Assembly: GCF_011044495.1 (NCBI RefSeq)
Contig: NZ_CP049143.1
Coordinates: forward strand, 5,518,001-5,582,000
Direction of reading: 5' to 3'
DNA length: 64,000 bases
DNA from: Roseimicrobium sp. ORNL1
Lineage (GTDB): Bacteria > Verrucomicrobiota > Verrucomicrobiia > Verrucomicrobiales > Verrucomicrobiaceae
Part shown: positions 52,824 through 61,487 of the stretch, piece by piece
Layout of the letters: each line of letters opens with the position of its first letter
Numbering within the stretch: the stretch's first letter is position 1
Made by a program: the position numbers and the translations under genes
Notes under the pieces: model-generated
What the model was told of the DNA's origin: nothing
What the model saw: the letters and a program-made list of their open reading frames with translations, nothing else
Databases searched by the model: none

Positions 52824-53822
52824 CTAGCGCAGTGGTACGGCTCCTCCTTCAGAAGGAATGCCATTCACGACCGGTGGCTGGCCTTTCTGGAAGGGAATCA
52901 CCGCGCCTGGAGCGGGCGCTGGTACCGGCATGGGGTTTCCATTGGGGACAGGAGGCAAACCCGAGGGAATGGGCGCAGGATCGGCAGCCGGAGTGACCGC
53001 TGCCACGGAGGAGGCCGGAGCGGCAGACTCCATGTTCAAGAGCTGGCTCACGGTCACGAATTTGTAGCCCTTGGCGAGCAACTGATCCAGCGTGGCAGGC
53101 ATGGCGTCCACGGTGGGCGCATGAAGGTCATGGCACAGCAGGATGGCTCCGGGGCGGGCGCCATTCACCAAGCGGCTGGTCACCACACTCACGCCGGGGC
53201 GTTTCCAGTCCTGGGGATCCACGGTCCACAGGATGGTGCTGTAGCCGTACTCATCGTGGAACCACTGCTTCAGACGGGCATTCGTGGCACCACCCGGTGG
53301 GCGGAAGAGGCGGGTGTGATACCCAGCGATGTCTACCAGCGCCTTATGCGTGTCACCAATCTCGCGACGAATGCGGTCGTCGGAAATGCGGGTGAGCGTG
53401 GGGTGGGTCATGGTGTGGTTCGCAATCTCATGTCCTTCCGCCAGGATGCGGCGGATGATTTGCGGATGCTCCTTTGCGAGCTGGCCCACCACGAAGAAGG
53501 TGGCCTTGATGTTGCGCTCCGCGAGCATGTTCAGCAGGCGGGGTGTGTTCACGGGATGCGGACCGTCATCGAAGGTGATGGCGATGTACGGGCCATTCAC
53601 ATTCACCGAGGAATAGGAGTTCTTGGCACCGGGCGGCGGGACCTTGGGAATCGTGTAGAAATCACCGTTGCGCATTCCACGACCGCCGGAGTTTGCTGGC
53701 GGCTGCACAGGGCGGTTCTCAGCAGCAATGGGGGGGCGGACTTCCGCCTCCTTCTTGCTGAGAGTAGAGCAGCCGGTCTGTCCGCCTGCTAGAATGATAC
53801 CGACCCAAATGGAAAGGAACAT
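52824..53822 (-). CDS. Polysaccharide deacetylase (NodB domain), lipoprotein-like
   Basis: From the ATG at 53822 the product is 332 residues. An N-terminal hydrophobic segment ends in GQTGC, an acceptable but weak lipobox. NodB motifs in order: ITFDDGPHP (motif 1, two Asp), HTMTHPTL (motif 2, both metal His), RPPGGATNARL (motif 3), LWTVDPQDW (motif 4), LLCHDLH (motif 5). All metal ligands are retained. The C-terminal 80 residues are Pro/Gly/Ala-rich and disordered. It would deacetylate a peptidoglycan or surface glycan. It may be cotranscribed with the dynamin gene downstream, 39 bases away. Confidence 0.93.
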   Translation of the reverse strand: MFLSIWVGIILAGGQTGCSTLSKKEAEVRPPIAAENRPVQPPANSGGRGMRNGDFYTIPKVPPPGAKNSYSSVNVNGPYIAITFDDGPHPVNTPRLLNMLAERNIKATFFVVGQLAKEHPQIIRRILAEGHEIANHTMTHPTLTRISDDRIRREIGDTHKALVDIAGYHTRLFRPPGGATNARLKQWFHDEYGYSTILWTVDPQDWKRPGVSVVTSRLVNGARPGAILLCHDLHAPTVDAMPATLDQLLAKGYKFVTVSQLLNMESAAPASSVAAVTPAADPAPIPSGLPPVPNGNPMPVPAPAPGAVIPFQKGQPPVVNGIPSEGGAVPLR

Positions 53823-53947
53823 GCGTTGAGAAATCACGTATTCGGGGATTTTGATTAAAAAATGCGATGCGGACTCCGGAGGGTGCACTGCCTCGCCCGG
53901 AAGCAGTCACCCTAAGCCATGAGCCTAGGATGGAAAGCAGGAAATTC

Positions 53948-54096
53948 GGTGGGACGGTGAGCGGTGGGACAGTGTGACGGTGAACGCGGTACTCCGGAAG
54001 GATTCCCAATTTCCAAGGCGTTGCACGCCGCCTGTCGTCCTGGTTCGGCACGGGTCTCTTTCCACCGTCGCACCGCTCACCGTCGACTGTCGCACC
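53948..54096. repeat. Inverted repeat with GGTGAGCGGTG-type arms, copy 2
   Basis: Arms 53948-53984 and 54062-54096 are near reverse complements made of the same GGTGAGC/GGTGCGAC-type units as the element at 21007-21163. It fills the gap before the MTA phosphorylase gene end (54100) and the deacetylase start (53822). No gene is present in this 277-base gap. Confidence 0.75.
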
Positions 54097-54099
54097 TGA

Positions 54100-55005
54100 T
54101 TAAAGGAAGCGTCCCAGCACGGGCTTGAGCCTTGCCACGCTCTCCTCCGGCCACAGCTTGCGATCCGTGATGAGGGCGGCGTCCAGGGCACGATGCTCGG
54201 GCCAGTTTGCATCCCTAGGGATACGCGGGATGACCCGGGCGAGGATGTGTTTCGCCGTCGCGGAATTGGCATGCAGGTGCCCCAGCAGCGCTTCCACGGT
54301 CACCGGCTCTTCATCGGTCTTCCAGCAGTCGTAGTCGGTGATCATGGCCAGGGTGGCGAGGGCGATCTCCGCCTCGCGCGCGAGCTTGGCCTCGGGCAGG
54401 TTCGTCATGCCAATCACATCGAAACCAAGCTGGCGGTTCGCATTCGACTCGGCCCGCGTGGAGAAGGCCGGGCCGTCCATGCAGACATACGTGCCGCCGT
54501 CGTGCACCGTGGCGCCTTCCGCCCGGGCCTCCTCCGCCAGCAGGGTGCGAAGTCCGGGGCTGATGGGATCCGCAAAGCCCACGTGTGCGACAATGCCATT
54601 TCCAAAGAACGTGTGGTGCTCCCGGCGCGAGGTGCGATCAAAGAACTGGTCCGGCAGCAGGATGTTCCGCGGGTGATACTGCTCCTTCAAGCTGCCCACC
54701 GCCGTGACCGCGATGATCCAGCGCACGCCGAGTGAGCGCAGCGCCCAGATGTTCGCGCGATGATTCACCTCCGTGGGCAGCAGCCGGTGACCACGTCCGT
54801 GGCGCGGCAGGAAGTAGACATGCCGTCCCGCCATGGTGCCTCCGATGATGCGATCCGACGGCTCGCCAAACGGCGTGGGCACGTGCAACTCCTCACTCTG
54901 CGCGAACCCCTCGATCTCATACAAACCGCTGCCGCCAATGATGCCGATCGCGGCCGGGATGTCGCTGCTGGTGAGATTCGTTTCCGTCTTCTGCTGGCTA
55001 CTCAT
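54100..55005 (-). CDS. mtnP: S-methyl-5'-thioadenosine phosphorylase
   Basis: From the ATG at 55005 the product is 301 residues, the family length. Motifs: GIIGGSGLYEIEG (phosphate site), YFLPRHGRGHRLLP, ITAVGSLKE and TYVCMDGPAFSTRAESN, then GMTNLPEAKLAREAEIALATLAMITDYDCW (purine site). It splits methylthioadenosine with phosphate to adenine and methylthioribose-1-phosphate, in methionine salvage. Purine nucleoside phosphorylase is the close alternative. Confidence 0.94.
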   Translation of the reverse strand: MSSQQKTETNLTSSDIPAAIGIIGGSGLYEIEGFAQSEELHVPTPFGEPSDRIIGGTMAGRHVYFLPRHGRGHRLLPTEVNHRANIWALRSLGVRWIIAVTAVGSLKEQYHPRNILLPDQFFDRTSRREHHTFFGNGIVAHVGFADPISPGLRTLLAEEARAEGATVHDGGTYVCMDGPAFSTRAESNANRQLGFDVIGMTNLPEAKLAREAEIALATLAMITDYDCWKTDEEPVTVEALLGHLHANSATAKHILARVIPRIPRDANWPEHRALDAALITDRKLWPEESVARLKPVLGRFL

Positions 55006-55070
55006 GTGCGAGTGTAGCATGCGCGGCGCAGGCGCAAGCAGGATCACTCACGTGAACGTGAACTCCATCT

Positions 55071-55850
55071 TCACTCCGCCGCAAACACTCCCAGCGCAGC
55101 CTTCACGGAAATGCCCTGGTTCTTCGCATAAGCGCGGCCTGCGGCCTCACGAACCGCCACCGCATCCTTTCCGGCGAACCGAGCCTCCAGCGCATCGTGC
55201 AGCGTGAAAGCACCCGGATACATGAGCTGGCGGGTGGTGAGCAGAGGACGGGCTCCGATTCCCTTGAGCTTTTCTGCGAAATAACTCTGGCTGACACAGG
55301 CCAGCACCACGGCAGGCCTCGCCGCATCAGCGGCAGGTGATGGTTTTGCCGCCGGCCAGTCCACGCTGAATTCCATGAGACCGTTGTGCCCAATGTAGGC
55401 AACGAATGAAGCCTCCCCTCCCGCTTTGAGCACCGCTTCACCAATTTTGATCTCTTCCGCGCCCTGCCCACCGGCAGCATTCACAAATGCCTGGAGGCAC
55501 GGCTTGATCTCCCTGCCCCGCCACGCGTCCGCGATGAGATAGGCATCCCGCTCACGATGCTTGAAGACGACACGCTCCAGTATTTCAGGCCGAGGTGATG
55601 GCACGGCAGGCAACCGTTTCCATTTCTTGCTCGCTGAAAACCACGAACGCACGCCCTCCGTACAGCCCCAGTAAAGATTTGCATCCGGCTTGTCCCCATC
55701 GCCTATCTTGGCCGGCACAGGCACGATGCCCTGGGAGGCGTTGTCGCACAGGGCAACGAAGACATGGATGACTTCGGCAGCGTGAGCGGGTGTAGCTGCA
55801 AGCACCAACAGCACGAGCCAGCAGGCCAGTCTTTTTATCGAGAACTGCAT
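55071..55850 (-). CDS. Hypothetical exported protein
   Basis: From the ATG at 55850 the product is 259 residues with a signal peptide (MQFSIKRLACWLVLLVLAATPAHA). The mature sequence starts HVFVALCDNASQGIVPVP and contains a conserved-looking WGCTEGVRSWF segment, YIGHNGLMEF, and ACVSQSYFAEKLKGIGARPLLTT. This is an alpha/beta protein with Cys residues that may be paired, but the family is not recognised. It is periplasmic. It diverges from the Imm26-like gene. Confidence 0.7.
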   Translation of the reverse strand: MQFSIKRLACWLVLLVLAATPAHAAEVIHVFVALCDNASQGIVPVPAKIGDGDKPDANLYWGCTEGVRSWFSASKKWKRLPAVPSPRPEILERVVFKHRERDAYLIADAWRGREIKPCLQAFVNAAGGQGAEEIKIGEAVLKAGGEASFVAYIGHNGLMEFSVDWPAAKPSPAADAARPAVVLACVSQSYFAEKLKGIGARPLLTTRQLMYPGAFTLHDALEARFAGKDAVAVREAAGRAYAKNQGISVKAALGVFAAE

Positions 55851-55933
55851 GACATCAAGTCGATGCGAGCTTGCATCGCGGCAAGCGTGCACCTCTTTAC
55901 AATTTGCCCCATCTGCTAATCTACCGCTTCCTC

Positions 55934-56713
55934 ATGCCTAAGAAACGACTTGCACTCTTGACCAACAAAGTGGGCGACATCACCGCCGTGTCTCTCGGTG
56001 ACGACACGTATTGTTATGTCCGCAAGTATAGGTTCGGCTATGGAGTGCTGCCCTTCCTTTCAAAGGGCTTGGAACTGGACGCCTCCAAGTTTCCATCACT
56101 GACTCCCGCGTTCCACATGCACATCTGGGTTTACAACATCGACCCCACCCCCATGTACCATGTAGCGCATATTCCTTTCACGACCGAAGAAGAATCGTGC
56201 GGACAACCCGCTTACTATCCACCGGGCCCCATTGAGGACTGCTACCGGATACACAACGCCCTCGGCATCATCAAGCCCGTTACCGAAGCCGACGTGGCTG
56301 GACTCGAAATGCTGGTGCGATATCAGCCACCCCAGTTCCGTGAGTATTTGTTCTCACGCCGCACGGAATGGACTTACATCACTGGCTCATCTCCCATTTC
56401 GGAGACCATGAACGCAGCTGAGGAACCGGCATCAACAACCTTCTACGAAATCGTCTTTCAGGCGGCCGACTTTACCTTTGATGGCCGCGACGAGATAGAA
56501 GACCCGCTGGACGAAGCTCTGCGGGAGTCGGAGCTGGGAGAAGTCACCGGTGGAGGCAGCGGCGGCGGCATCTGCAACATCGATGTCGAAGTGAAGGACG
56601 CAAAGCGCGGGCTCGCCGTGATTCGCAAGGTGCTTCGCAAGCTGAAGGTGGCACGCAGCACTCGCATCCACCAAACGGAGCCCGAGCCAAGGGAATTCGG
56701 GATTTACCCCTGA
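55934..56713 (+). CDS. Imm26-like protein with a C-terminal extension
   Basis: From the ATG at 55934 the product is 259 residues. The N-terminus (KVGDITAVSLGDDTYCYVRKYRFG) resembles Imm26-type immunity proteins. The C-terminus has DEIEDPLDEALRESELGEVTGGG followed by NIDVEVKDAKRGLAVIRKVLRKL. That Gly-rich loop followed by a beta strand and a basic helix recurs in a group of uncharacterised immunity-type proteins. It stands alone, without a recognisable toxin gene. It is cytoplasmic. Confidence 0.65.
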   Translation: MPKKRLALLTNKVGDITAVSLGDDTYCYVRKYRFGYGVLPFLSKGLELDASKFPSLTPAFHMHIWVYNIDPTPMYHVAHIPFTTEEESCGQPAYYPPGPIEDCYRIHNALGIIKPVTEADVAGLEMLVRYQPPQFREYLFSRRTEWTYITGSSPISETMNAAEEPASTTFYEIVFQAADFTFDGRDEIEDPLDEALRESELGEVTGGGSGGGICNIDVEVKDAKRGLAVIRKVLRKLKVARSTRIHQTEPEPREFGIYP

Positions 56714-56733
56714 GCCGGTTTCTGAAAAATAAA

Positions 56734-56757
56734 GAGGCGCAGCATGCACTGCGCCTC
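56734..56757 (+). terminator. Terminator after the Imm26-like gene
   Basis: A perfect 9-bp stem (GAGGCGCAG with CTGCGCCTC) with a 6-base loop is followed by CTTCT and preceded by A-rich sequence, so it can serve both this gene and the convergent NIPSNAP gene. Confidence 0.75.
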
Positions 56758-56791
56758 CTTCTAAAATCAGGAAACCTGGAATGGTCGCAGC

Positions 56792-57559
56792 CTACTTGAC
56801 CGGCGAGAAATCCGTCGCTTCCATGTAGATGGACTTCACACCGTCCGGCTGCGGGATGGTGAGGGAGCCATCCTTCTCGCTTTCACCCTTGGCTTTGATC
56901 CAGTCAGGGTCTTGACGGAAGGCGCCGAAGGATGCCAGTCCAGCATCCTTGCTGTTGTGCGCGAGCAGGTAGATGAGCTTGTTCTTCGCGCCTTTGTCTT
57001 CATCCATCACCTTGAAGTACGGCAGGTTCGTCATGCCATGCTTTTCGAAGAGCTTCATCGTGTGCTCACGGAAGCGGGTGTGGAGTGCATCGAGCTTGCC
57101 ATCGGGCGTGGTGTAGATGCGCAGTTCAAACACACGGGGACCGCTGCCGGCACCCACCTTCACAGGGGGTGAGAAATCCGTGAGGGTCATGAAGACGGAC
57201 TCGGGTGCCTTGGCGAGGATCTTGCCATTCGTCTCGCTGGCTTCGCGGACAGCCTTCCATTCAGGGTCCTTGGCGAATGCATCGAATGAAGCCTTCGCAG
57301 CCTCGCGGCTCTTGTGTTCCAGGATGTAGATGAGCGTGTTCTCCGAGCCGTTCTCCTTATCGATGGGCACCCAGTAGCCGATGTTCTTCATGCCGTGCCT
57401 TTCAAAAAGCTTGCACGTGTGATCGCGGAATCGCTTCAGCAGATCCGGCAGCTTGCCTTCGTTGGTGGTGTACGTGCGAAGCTCGTAGACGGGAGAATCA
57501 GCGGCAGGTGCCATGGCGGCGATAAGGAAAGAGCAGAGGAGGATGGCTAGATGTTTCAT
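56792..57559 (-). CDS. Exported NIPSNAP-family protein, two domains
   Basis: From the ATG at 57559 the product is 255 residues with a signal peptide (MKHLAILLCSFLIAAMAPA). Two NIPSNAP (dimeric alpha/beta barrel) units lie at about residues 23-130 and 140-250, each with YELRTYTTNEGKL or FELRIYTTPDGKL, a FRDHTCKLFERHGM or FREHTMKLFEKHGM segment, and a LIYILEHKS or LIYLLAHNS strand. The family is of unknown role. Internal duplication is normal. It is periplasmic. Confidence 0.9.
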   Translation of the reverse strand: MKHLAILLCSFLIAAMAPAADSPVYELRTYTTNEGKLPDLLKRFRDHTCKLFERHGMKNIGYWVPIDKENGSENTLIYILEHKSREAAKASFDAFAKDPEWKAVREASETNGKILAKAPESVFMTLTDFSPPVKVGAGSGPRVFELRIYTTPDGKLDALHTRFREHTMKLFEKHGMTNLPYFKVMDEDKGAKNKLIYLLAHNSKDAGLASFGAFRQDPDWIKAKGESEKDGSLTIPQPDGVKSIYMEATDFSPVK

Positions 57560-57626
57560 GGGAGTCGAAGTGAGCGAGGATGGAATAAAGCGATGGTGTT
57601 GGTCAAGGAGGAAGGGTGTTCCATGG

Positions 57627-58355
57627 TTACTTCCTCGCCTGCTGGAACAGCCACGTCCACACCTCCTCATTGTCGTAGGTCTGCGTCCACGAGTCATGCA
57701 ATGCCTCAGGATAGATGGTCACCTTCACATTGGCTCCGCCGCCGTTGCGCTTGAACCACTTCTCGGCCATCTCAGTATATGCCACTGGCACCGCGGGATC
57801 CTTGCCGCCATGGAAGATCCAGATGGGCAGGTCCTTGAGCGGCGCAAACTTCACCACATTGATGCCGGCTCCTCCGCAAATGGGAAGGGCAGCGGCGAAC
57901 ACATCTGGATACGCCGTGATGGTATCGAACGTGCCAAAGCCGCCCATGCTGATGCCGGTGAGGTACACACGCTTCGCGTCCACGCGATAGTCTTTCTTCA
58001 CCTGATCCACGAGCGCCTTCACCCCATGCGGATTCCAAAATTCACCCGTGGGAACTTGCGGTGATACCACGATGGCCGGAATTTTCTTCCCAGCGGCGAT
58101 GAGCTTGGGCGGACCGTGCTTCTTGAGCAACTCCAGATTATCCCCGCGCTCCCCCGCTCCGTGCAGGAAGACGACCAACGGCCATTCCTTCGCCTTGTCC
58201 GCGTCATACCCTTCCGGCAGCGTCAGCATGTATTTGTAACCAAGCTTAATGGTGATCTCGCTCTCGAAGGATTTCGAGGTAGTCGCAGGTGCCTCTGCAA
58301 AGAGGCTGCCGGCGAAGCAAAGCGCAGCACAGGAAAGGGGGATGAAAAATCGCAT
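57627..58355 (-). CDS. Exported alpha/beta-hydrolase (esterase/dienelactone hydrolase-like)
   Basis: From the ATG at 58355 (residue 4 of the longest opening) the product is 242 residues with a signal peptide (MRFFIPLSCAALCFAG). Catalytic pattern: LVVFLHGAGERGDN (oxyanion), GISMGGFGTFD (Ser), FHGGKDPAVP (Asp) and ALHDSW (His). The family includes feruloyl and polyhydroxybutyrate-type esterases. The substrate is unknown. It diverges from the GDSL gene. Confidence 0.88.
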   Translation of the reverse strand: MRFFIPLSCAALCFAGSLFAEAPATTSKSFESEITIKLGYKYMLTLPEGYDADKAKEWPLVVFLHGAGERGDNLELLKKHGPPKLIAAGKKIPAIVVSPQVPTGEFWNPHGVKALVDQVKKDYRVDAKRVYLTGISMGGFGTFDTITAYPDVFAAALPICGGAGINVVKFAPLKDLPIWIFHGGKDPAVPVAYTEMAEKWFKRNGGGANVKVTIYPEALHDSWTQTYDNEEVWTWLFQQARK

Positions 58356-58499
58356 CTCGGGCAAACGCGGAGCCGCGCGGGCATCTTGCGCTCACGCGGA
58401 AAACTCACGCCAAGCTTGACCCCATCCCGGAGTTTCTCCAGCATGCCGCATCGTCACCCCGTGCCAGCCTGAGATTCCCAGCACTTCATCTCCTTCTCC

Positions 58500-59159
58500 A
58501 TGAAACGCACCGCCTTCATCACTCTCGCCGCCGCCGCTGCTGCTTTTGCCGGCTTTGCCCAGCCAGCCCATGCCATCACCAAGGTCGCCTGTGTGGGTGA
58601 CAGCATCACCGCAGGCGCCGGTGTGAAGGACCCCGCCAAGCGCTATCCCACCCAACTCGGAGTCTTGCTCGGCAAGGACTATGAAGTGAAAAACTTCGGC
58701 GTCAGCGGGTCCACGATGCTCGACCAGGGCGACAAGCCCTACAAGAAGGAGAAGGCCTTCACGCAGGCGCTGGAATTCAAGCCGGACATCGTGGTGATCA
58801 AGCTCGGCACGAACGACAGCAAGCCGCAAAACTGGGCCAAGAAAGAGGGGTTCGCGGACTCCACCAAGTCCCTCGTGGAAGCCTTCCAAAAAGCGAATCC
58901 CAAGGCGAAGGTCTACCTCTGCACGCCGGCCCCGGTGATCAGCTCCGGAAATTTCGGCATCCGTGAGGAGATTGTGAAGCCCGAGATCATCCCGCTGGTG
59001 AAGCAGGTGGCCGGTGAAATGAAGCTTGAGGTTATCGACATCTACAGCGCCCTCGCCGGCAAGGATGCGCTGCTGCCTGACCGCGTGCATCCCAATGACG
59101 AGGGTGCCACGGTGATCGCGAAGACCGTGTACGAAGCTCTGTTTAAGCCCCGCTCGTAA
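58500..59159 (+). CDS. Exported SGNH/GDSL hydrolase
   Basis: The 219-residue protein has a signal peptide (MKRTAFITLAAAAAAFAGFAQPAHA). SGNH blocks: CVGDSITAGAG (I), GVSGSTM (II), KLGTNDSKP (III) and DRVHPNDEG (V). It acts as an esterase or lipase on acyl or acetyl groups, often of plant or algal glycans. A hairpin (59196-59216, GGCCCG/CGGGCC) follows the stop. Confidence 0.92.
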   Translation: MKRTAFITLAAAAAAFAGFAQPAHAITKVACVGDSITAGAGVKDPAKRYPTQLGVLLGKDYEVKNFGVSGSTMLDQGDKPYKKEKAFTQALEFKPDIVVIKLGTNDSKPQNWAKKEGFADSTKSLVEAFQKANPKAKVYLCTPAPVISSGNFGIREEIVKPEIIPLVKQVAGEMKLEVIDIYSALAGKDALLPDRVHPNDEGATVIAKTVYEALFKPRS

Positions 59160-59221
59160 CCCGAGCGAAGCGAAGCGGATGTCTCCAGCGGATGTGGCCC
59201 GGCTCGAACGCGGGCCTACAC

Positions 59222-60379
59222 CTACACACGCGCTTCCACCAGTTCGTTCAGCGTCTCCACGATCTTCGAGGTGTCCATTTCGTGCACCTCGATCTTGCGC
59301 CCGATCTCAGGCACGAGCGTGATGGTGAGCTCTCCACCGAGGTGCTCGCGGAACTCCTCGAGGCCAGCGAGAATCACAAGTTCTCCCTTCTCCGTGGATT
59401 CCAGAAGCTGCGGTGCATAAGTGGCAAAGCCTACACGGCGGACGAGCGCGAGGATGCGTTGCGCCGTCGCGTCATCCAGGATGCCCTCCTTCACGGAATA
59501 GAGCAGGTCCACCGCCATGCCAATGGCCACGGCCTCGCCATGCTTGATTTCGAAATGCGACACCTGCTCCAGCTTGTGCGCGACCCAGTGGCCGAAGTCG
59601 AGCGGCCTGGCTGAGCCTCGCTCAAACGGATCGCCGTTCGTGGTGATGTGCTCCACATGCAGTTCCGCGCTGCGGCGCACCGCGTGCTCCAGGGCATCGT
59701 GATCCAGCACCGCCAGCGCGTCGGCGTTTTTCTCAAGCCAGTAATAAAACTCAGCATCGCGAATCAAGGCGACCTTGATGGCCTCGATGAGTCCACAGCG
59801 CTTCTCCCGTTCAGGCAGCGTCTCGAGCAGCGCGAAGTCATTCACGATGGCATAGGGCACGGCGAAGCTACCCACCCAGTTCTTCTTGCCGAAGTAGTTC
59901 ACGCCATTCTTCACACCCACACCGCCATCTCCCTGGCTCAGGGTGGTGGTGGGAAAGCGGATGTGTCGGATGCCGCGATGCGCCGTGGCTGCGGCGAAGC
60001 ACACCAGATCCAGCACGGCACCACCGCCGATCACGAACACGAGCGAATGCCGATCCAGACAAGCCTCGCTGATGGCCTCCCAGCACTGCTGGACCATGGC
60101 GAAGTCGTTCTTGCAGGTCTCGCCACCAGGCACGATCACCGCCGGCGCTGCCAGGGAGAACACGGCTGAATGCGCCTCCGCATACGCCTCGATGGCAGTC
60201 AAAAGCTTGGGTCGCGCCTCGGCCACGTGACTGTCTACAAACACCAGCGCCTTGGTCACCCGATCACCTTCACGGGCGGACGCCAGCAAATCGCGCAGCA
60301 CAAGGTTCTCGCGCCCAAACATGTCCCGCGTGAACAGGACGCGCTGCGCATATTCTACCGTAAATGTTCTCTCCAGCAT
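59222..60379 (-). CDS. eboD: 3-dehydroquinate synthase-like protein, EboD type
   Basis: The 385-residue enzyme belongs to the dehydroquinate synthase/sugar phosphate cyclase family. NAD-binding region: VIVPGGETCKND and VIGGGAVLDLVCFAAATAHRGI. Metal site: Glu in CGLIEAIKVAL, His in DFGHW, and His in KHGEAVAIG. The segment KNGVNYFGKKNWVGSF is characteristic of the Ebo subgroup rather than AroB. The reaction is not established for EboD. It follows the EboC-like gene after 48 bases on the same strand. Confidence 0.85.
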   Translation of the reverse strand: MLERTFTVEYAQRVLFTRDMFGRENLVLRDLLASAREGDRVTKALVFVDSHVAEARPKLLTAIEAYAEAHSAVFSLAAPAVIVPGGETCKNDFAMVQQCWEAISEACLDRHSLVFVIGGGAVLDLVCFAAATAHRGIRHIRFPTTTLSQGDGGVGVKNGVNYFGKKNWVGSFAVPYAIVNDFALLETLPEREKRCGLIEAIKVALIRDAEFYYWLEKNADALAVLDHDALEHAVRRSAELHVEHITTNGDPFERGSARPLDFGHWVAHKLEQVSHFEIKHGEAVAIGMAVDLLYSVKEGILDDATAQRILALVRRVGFATYAPQLLESTEKGELVILAGLEEFREHLGGELTITLVPEIGRKIEVHEMDTSKIVETLNELVEARV

Positions 60380-60427
60380 TCTCTCTACTAATGGTACTCT
60401 TATAAAAGTCGGGCGGACGCAAACGGG

Positions 60428-61312
60428 TCAGGTAGCAGCAATCTTGCGTTGAGCCAGAACAGCAACCTGCACAGCCACGAGGCACAGGATGGGGGCAGTC
60501 ATACTCACAGACGCCACCGCCGCGGCATCCACCAGACAAATGGAAGCGAGCAGCAAGCTCACCGCACGGCCAATCCACTTGGGATTTTCCCTCATCCAGT
60601 TTAGGGATGTGTGCACAGTCACCAGTGAGGCGATGGCGAAGGCCACAGCCAGCCACGTCTGGTGCACGCCCGCATACCAGATGGCTGCCACCGCAGGGGC
60701 CAGCAGGCTCAGGCCACCCACCATTTGTTGAATTTTTGGGGCCTTGCCCGTGAGGGACTGATGCACCTTGGACTCATAGCGAGCCGCCAGACTCACGCCC
60801 ACAATGTACGCTCCGAGAGCCATGGCCTTCACGCACAGCTCACGATGCTCAGTCCAGTCCAGCCCGCCCGTGACGGCGGATCCGGCCACCAGATACAGCA
60901 ACGTGCGGCAGCTCCCCATGAGGAGCACGGAGCCGGACCACGGCTTGTGAAAAAGAGTATACGCCAGAATAGCCACCACCAGTGCCCCGGTGAGCCAGAT
61001 GCAGGCGCCTGCTCCCCACACCGCCATCGCCGCGCCGCCGAAAAGCATTGCGAGCCCTACCGACCATGCAGCGGTCAGGGACACCTTGCCGCTGGGGATG
61101 GGGCGTTCCTTGCGATTCTCCCGGTCCCACCGGATGTCCGCGGCATCGTTGAGAATCATCCCCGCCGTGTACATGAGCGAGCCGCCCACCAGCAGCCAGG
61201 CCAGGGGCTGCCACTCGGGCCTGCCGAAGCCCAGCAGCCAACCCGCGAGCACATTCGTCCAAACCGTGGGCAGGTTGGAGATGCGGGCGAGTTCGAGCCA
61301 GGGACGAAACAT
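60428..61312 (-). CDS. eboC: UbiA-like prenyltransferase, EboC type
   Basis: From the ATG at 61312 the product is 294 residues; the longer opening lacks an anchor. It has eight or so hydrophobic segments. The first Asp-rich motif is NDAADIRWDRENR, the prenyl diphosphate site of UbiA enzymes, with conserved RPIPSGKVS after it. The N-terminus LARISNLPTVWTNVLAGWLLG is typical of EboC. The second Asp motif is weak. With EboD it forms the two-gene core of the ebo cluster, whose pathway produces or exports an unknown metabolite. Confidence 0.87.
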   Translation of the reverse strand: MFRPWLELARISNLPTVWTNVLAGWLLGFGRPEWQPLAWLLVGGSLMYTAGMILNDAADIRWDRENRKERPIPSGKVSLTAAWSVGLAMLFGGAAMAVWGAGACIWLTGALVVAILAYTLFHKPWSGSVLLMGSCRTLLYLVAGSAVTGGLDWTEHRELCVKAMALGAYIVGVSLAARYESKVHQSLTGKAPKIQQMVGGLSLLAPAVAAIWYAGVHQTWLAVAFAIASLVTVHTSLNWMRENPKWIGRAVSLLLASICLVDAAAVASVSMTAPILCLVAVQVAVLAQRKIAAT

Positions 61313-61487
61313 GAAAACGGAAGCGGGGAAGCGACTAAAGCAGGAATGGTCCAATACGCCAGTCACAAGGGCAGCGAGGCCCCGGCAAGCAGGCGGTAGG
61401 GAGAATACCCTCCCCCGCCCCGGATTTGGACTTCGACTTTGATTTTAAAAGCTCCTCTTGAGCTGCAGACCGCTGGGTTCGTGATCC

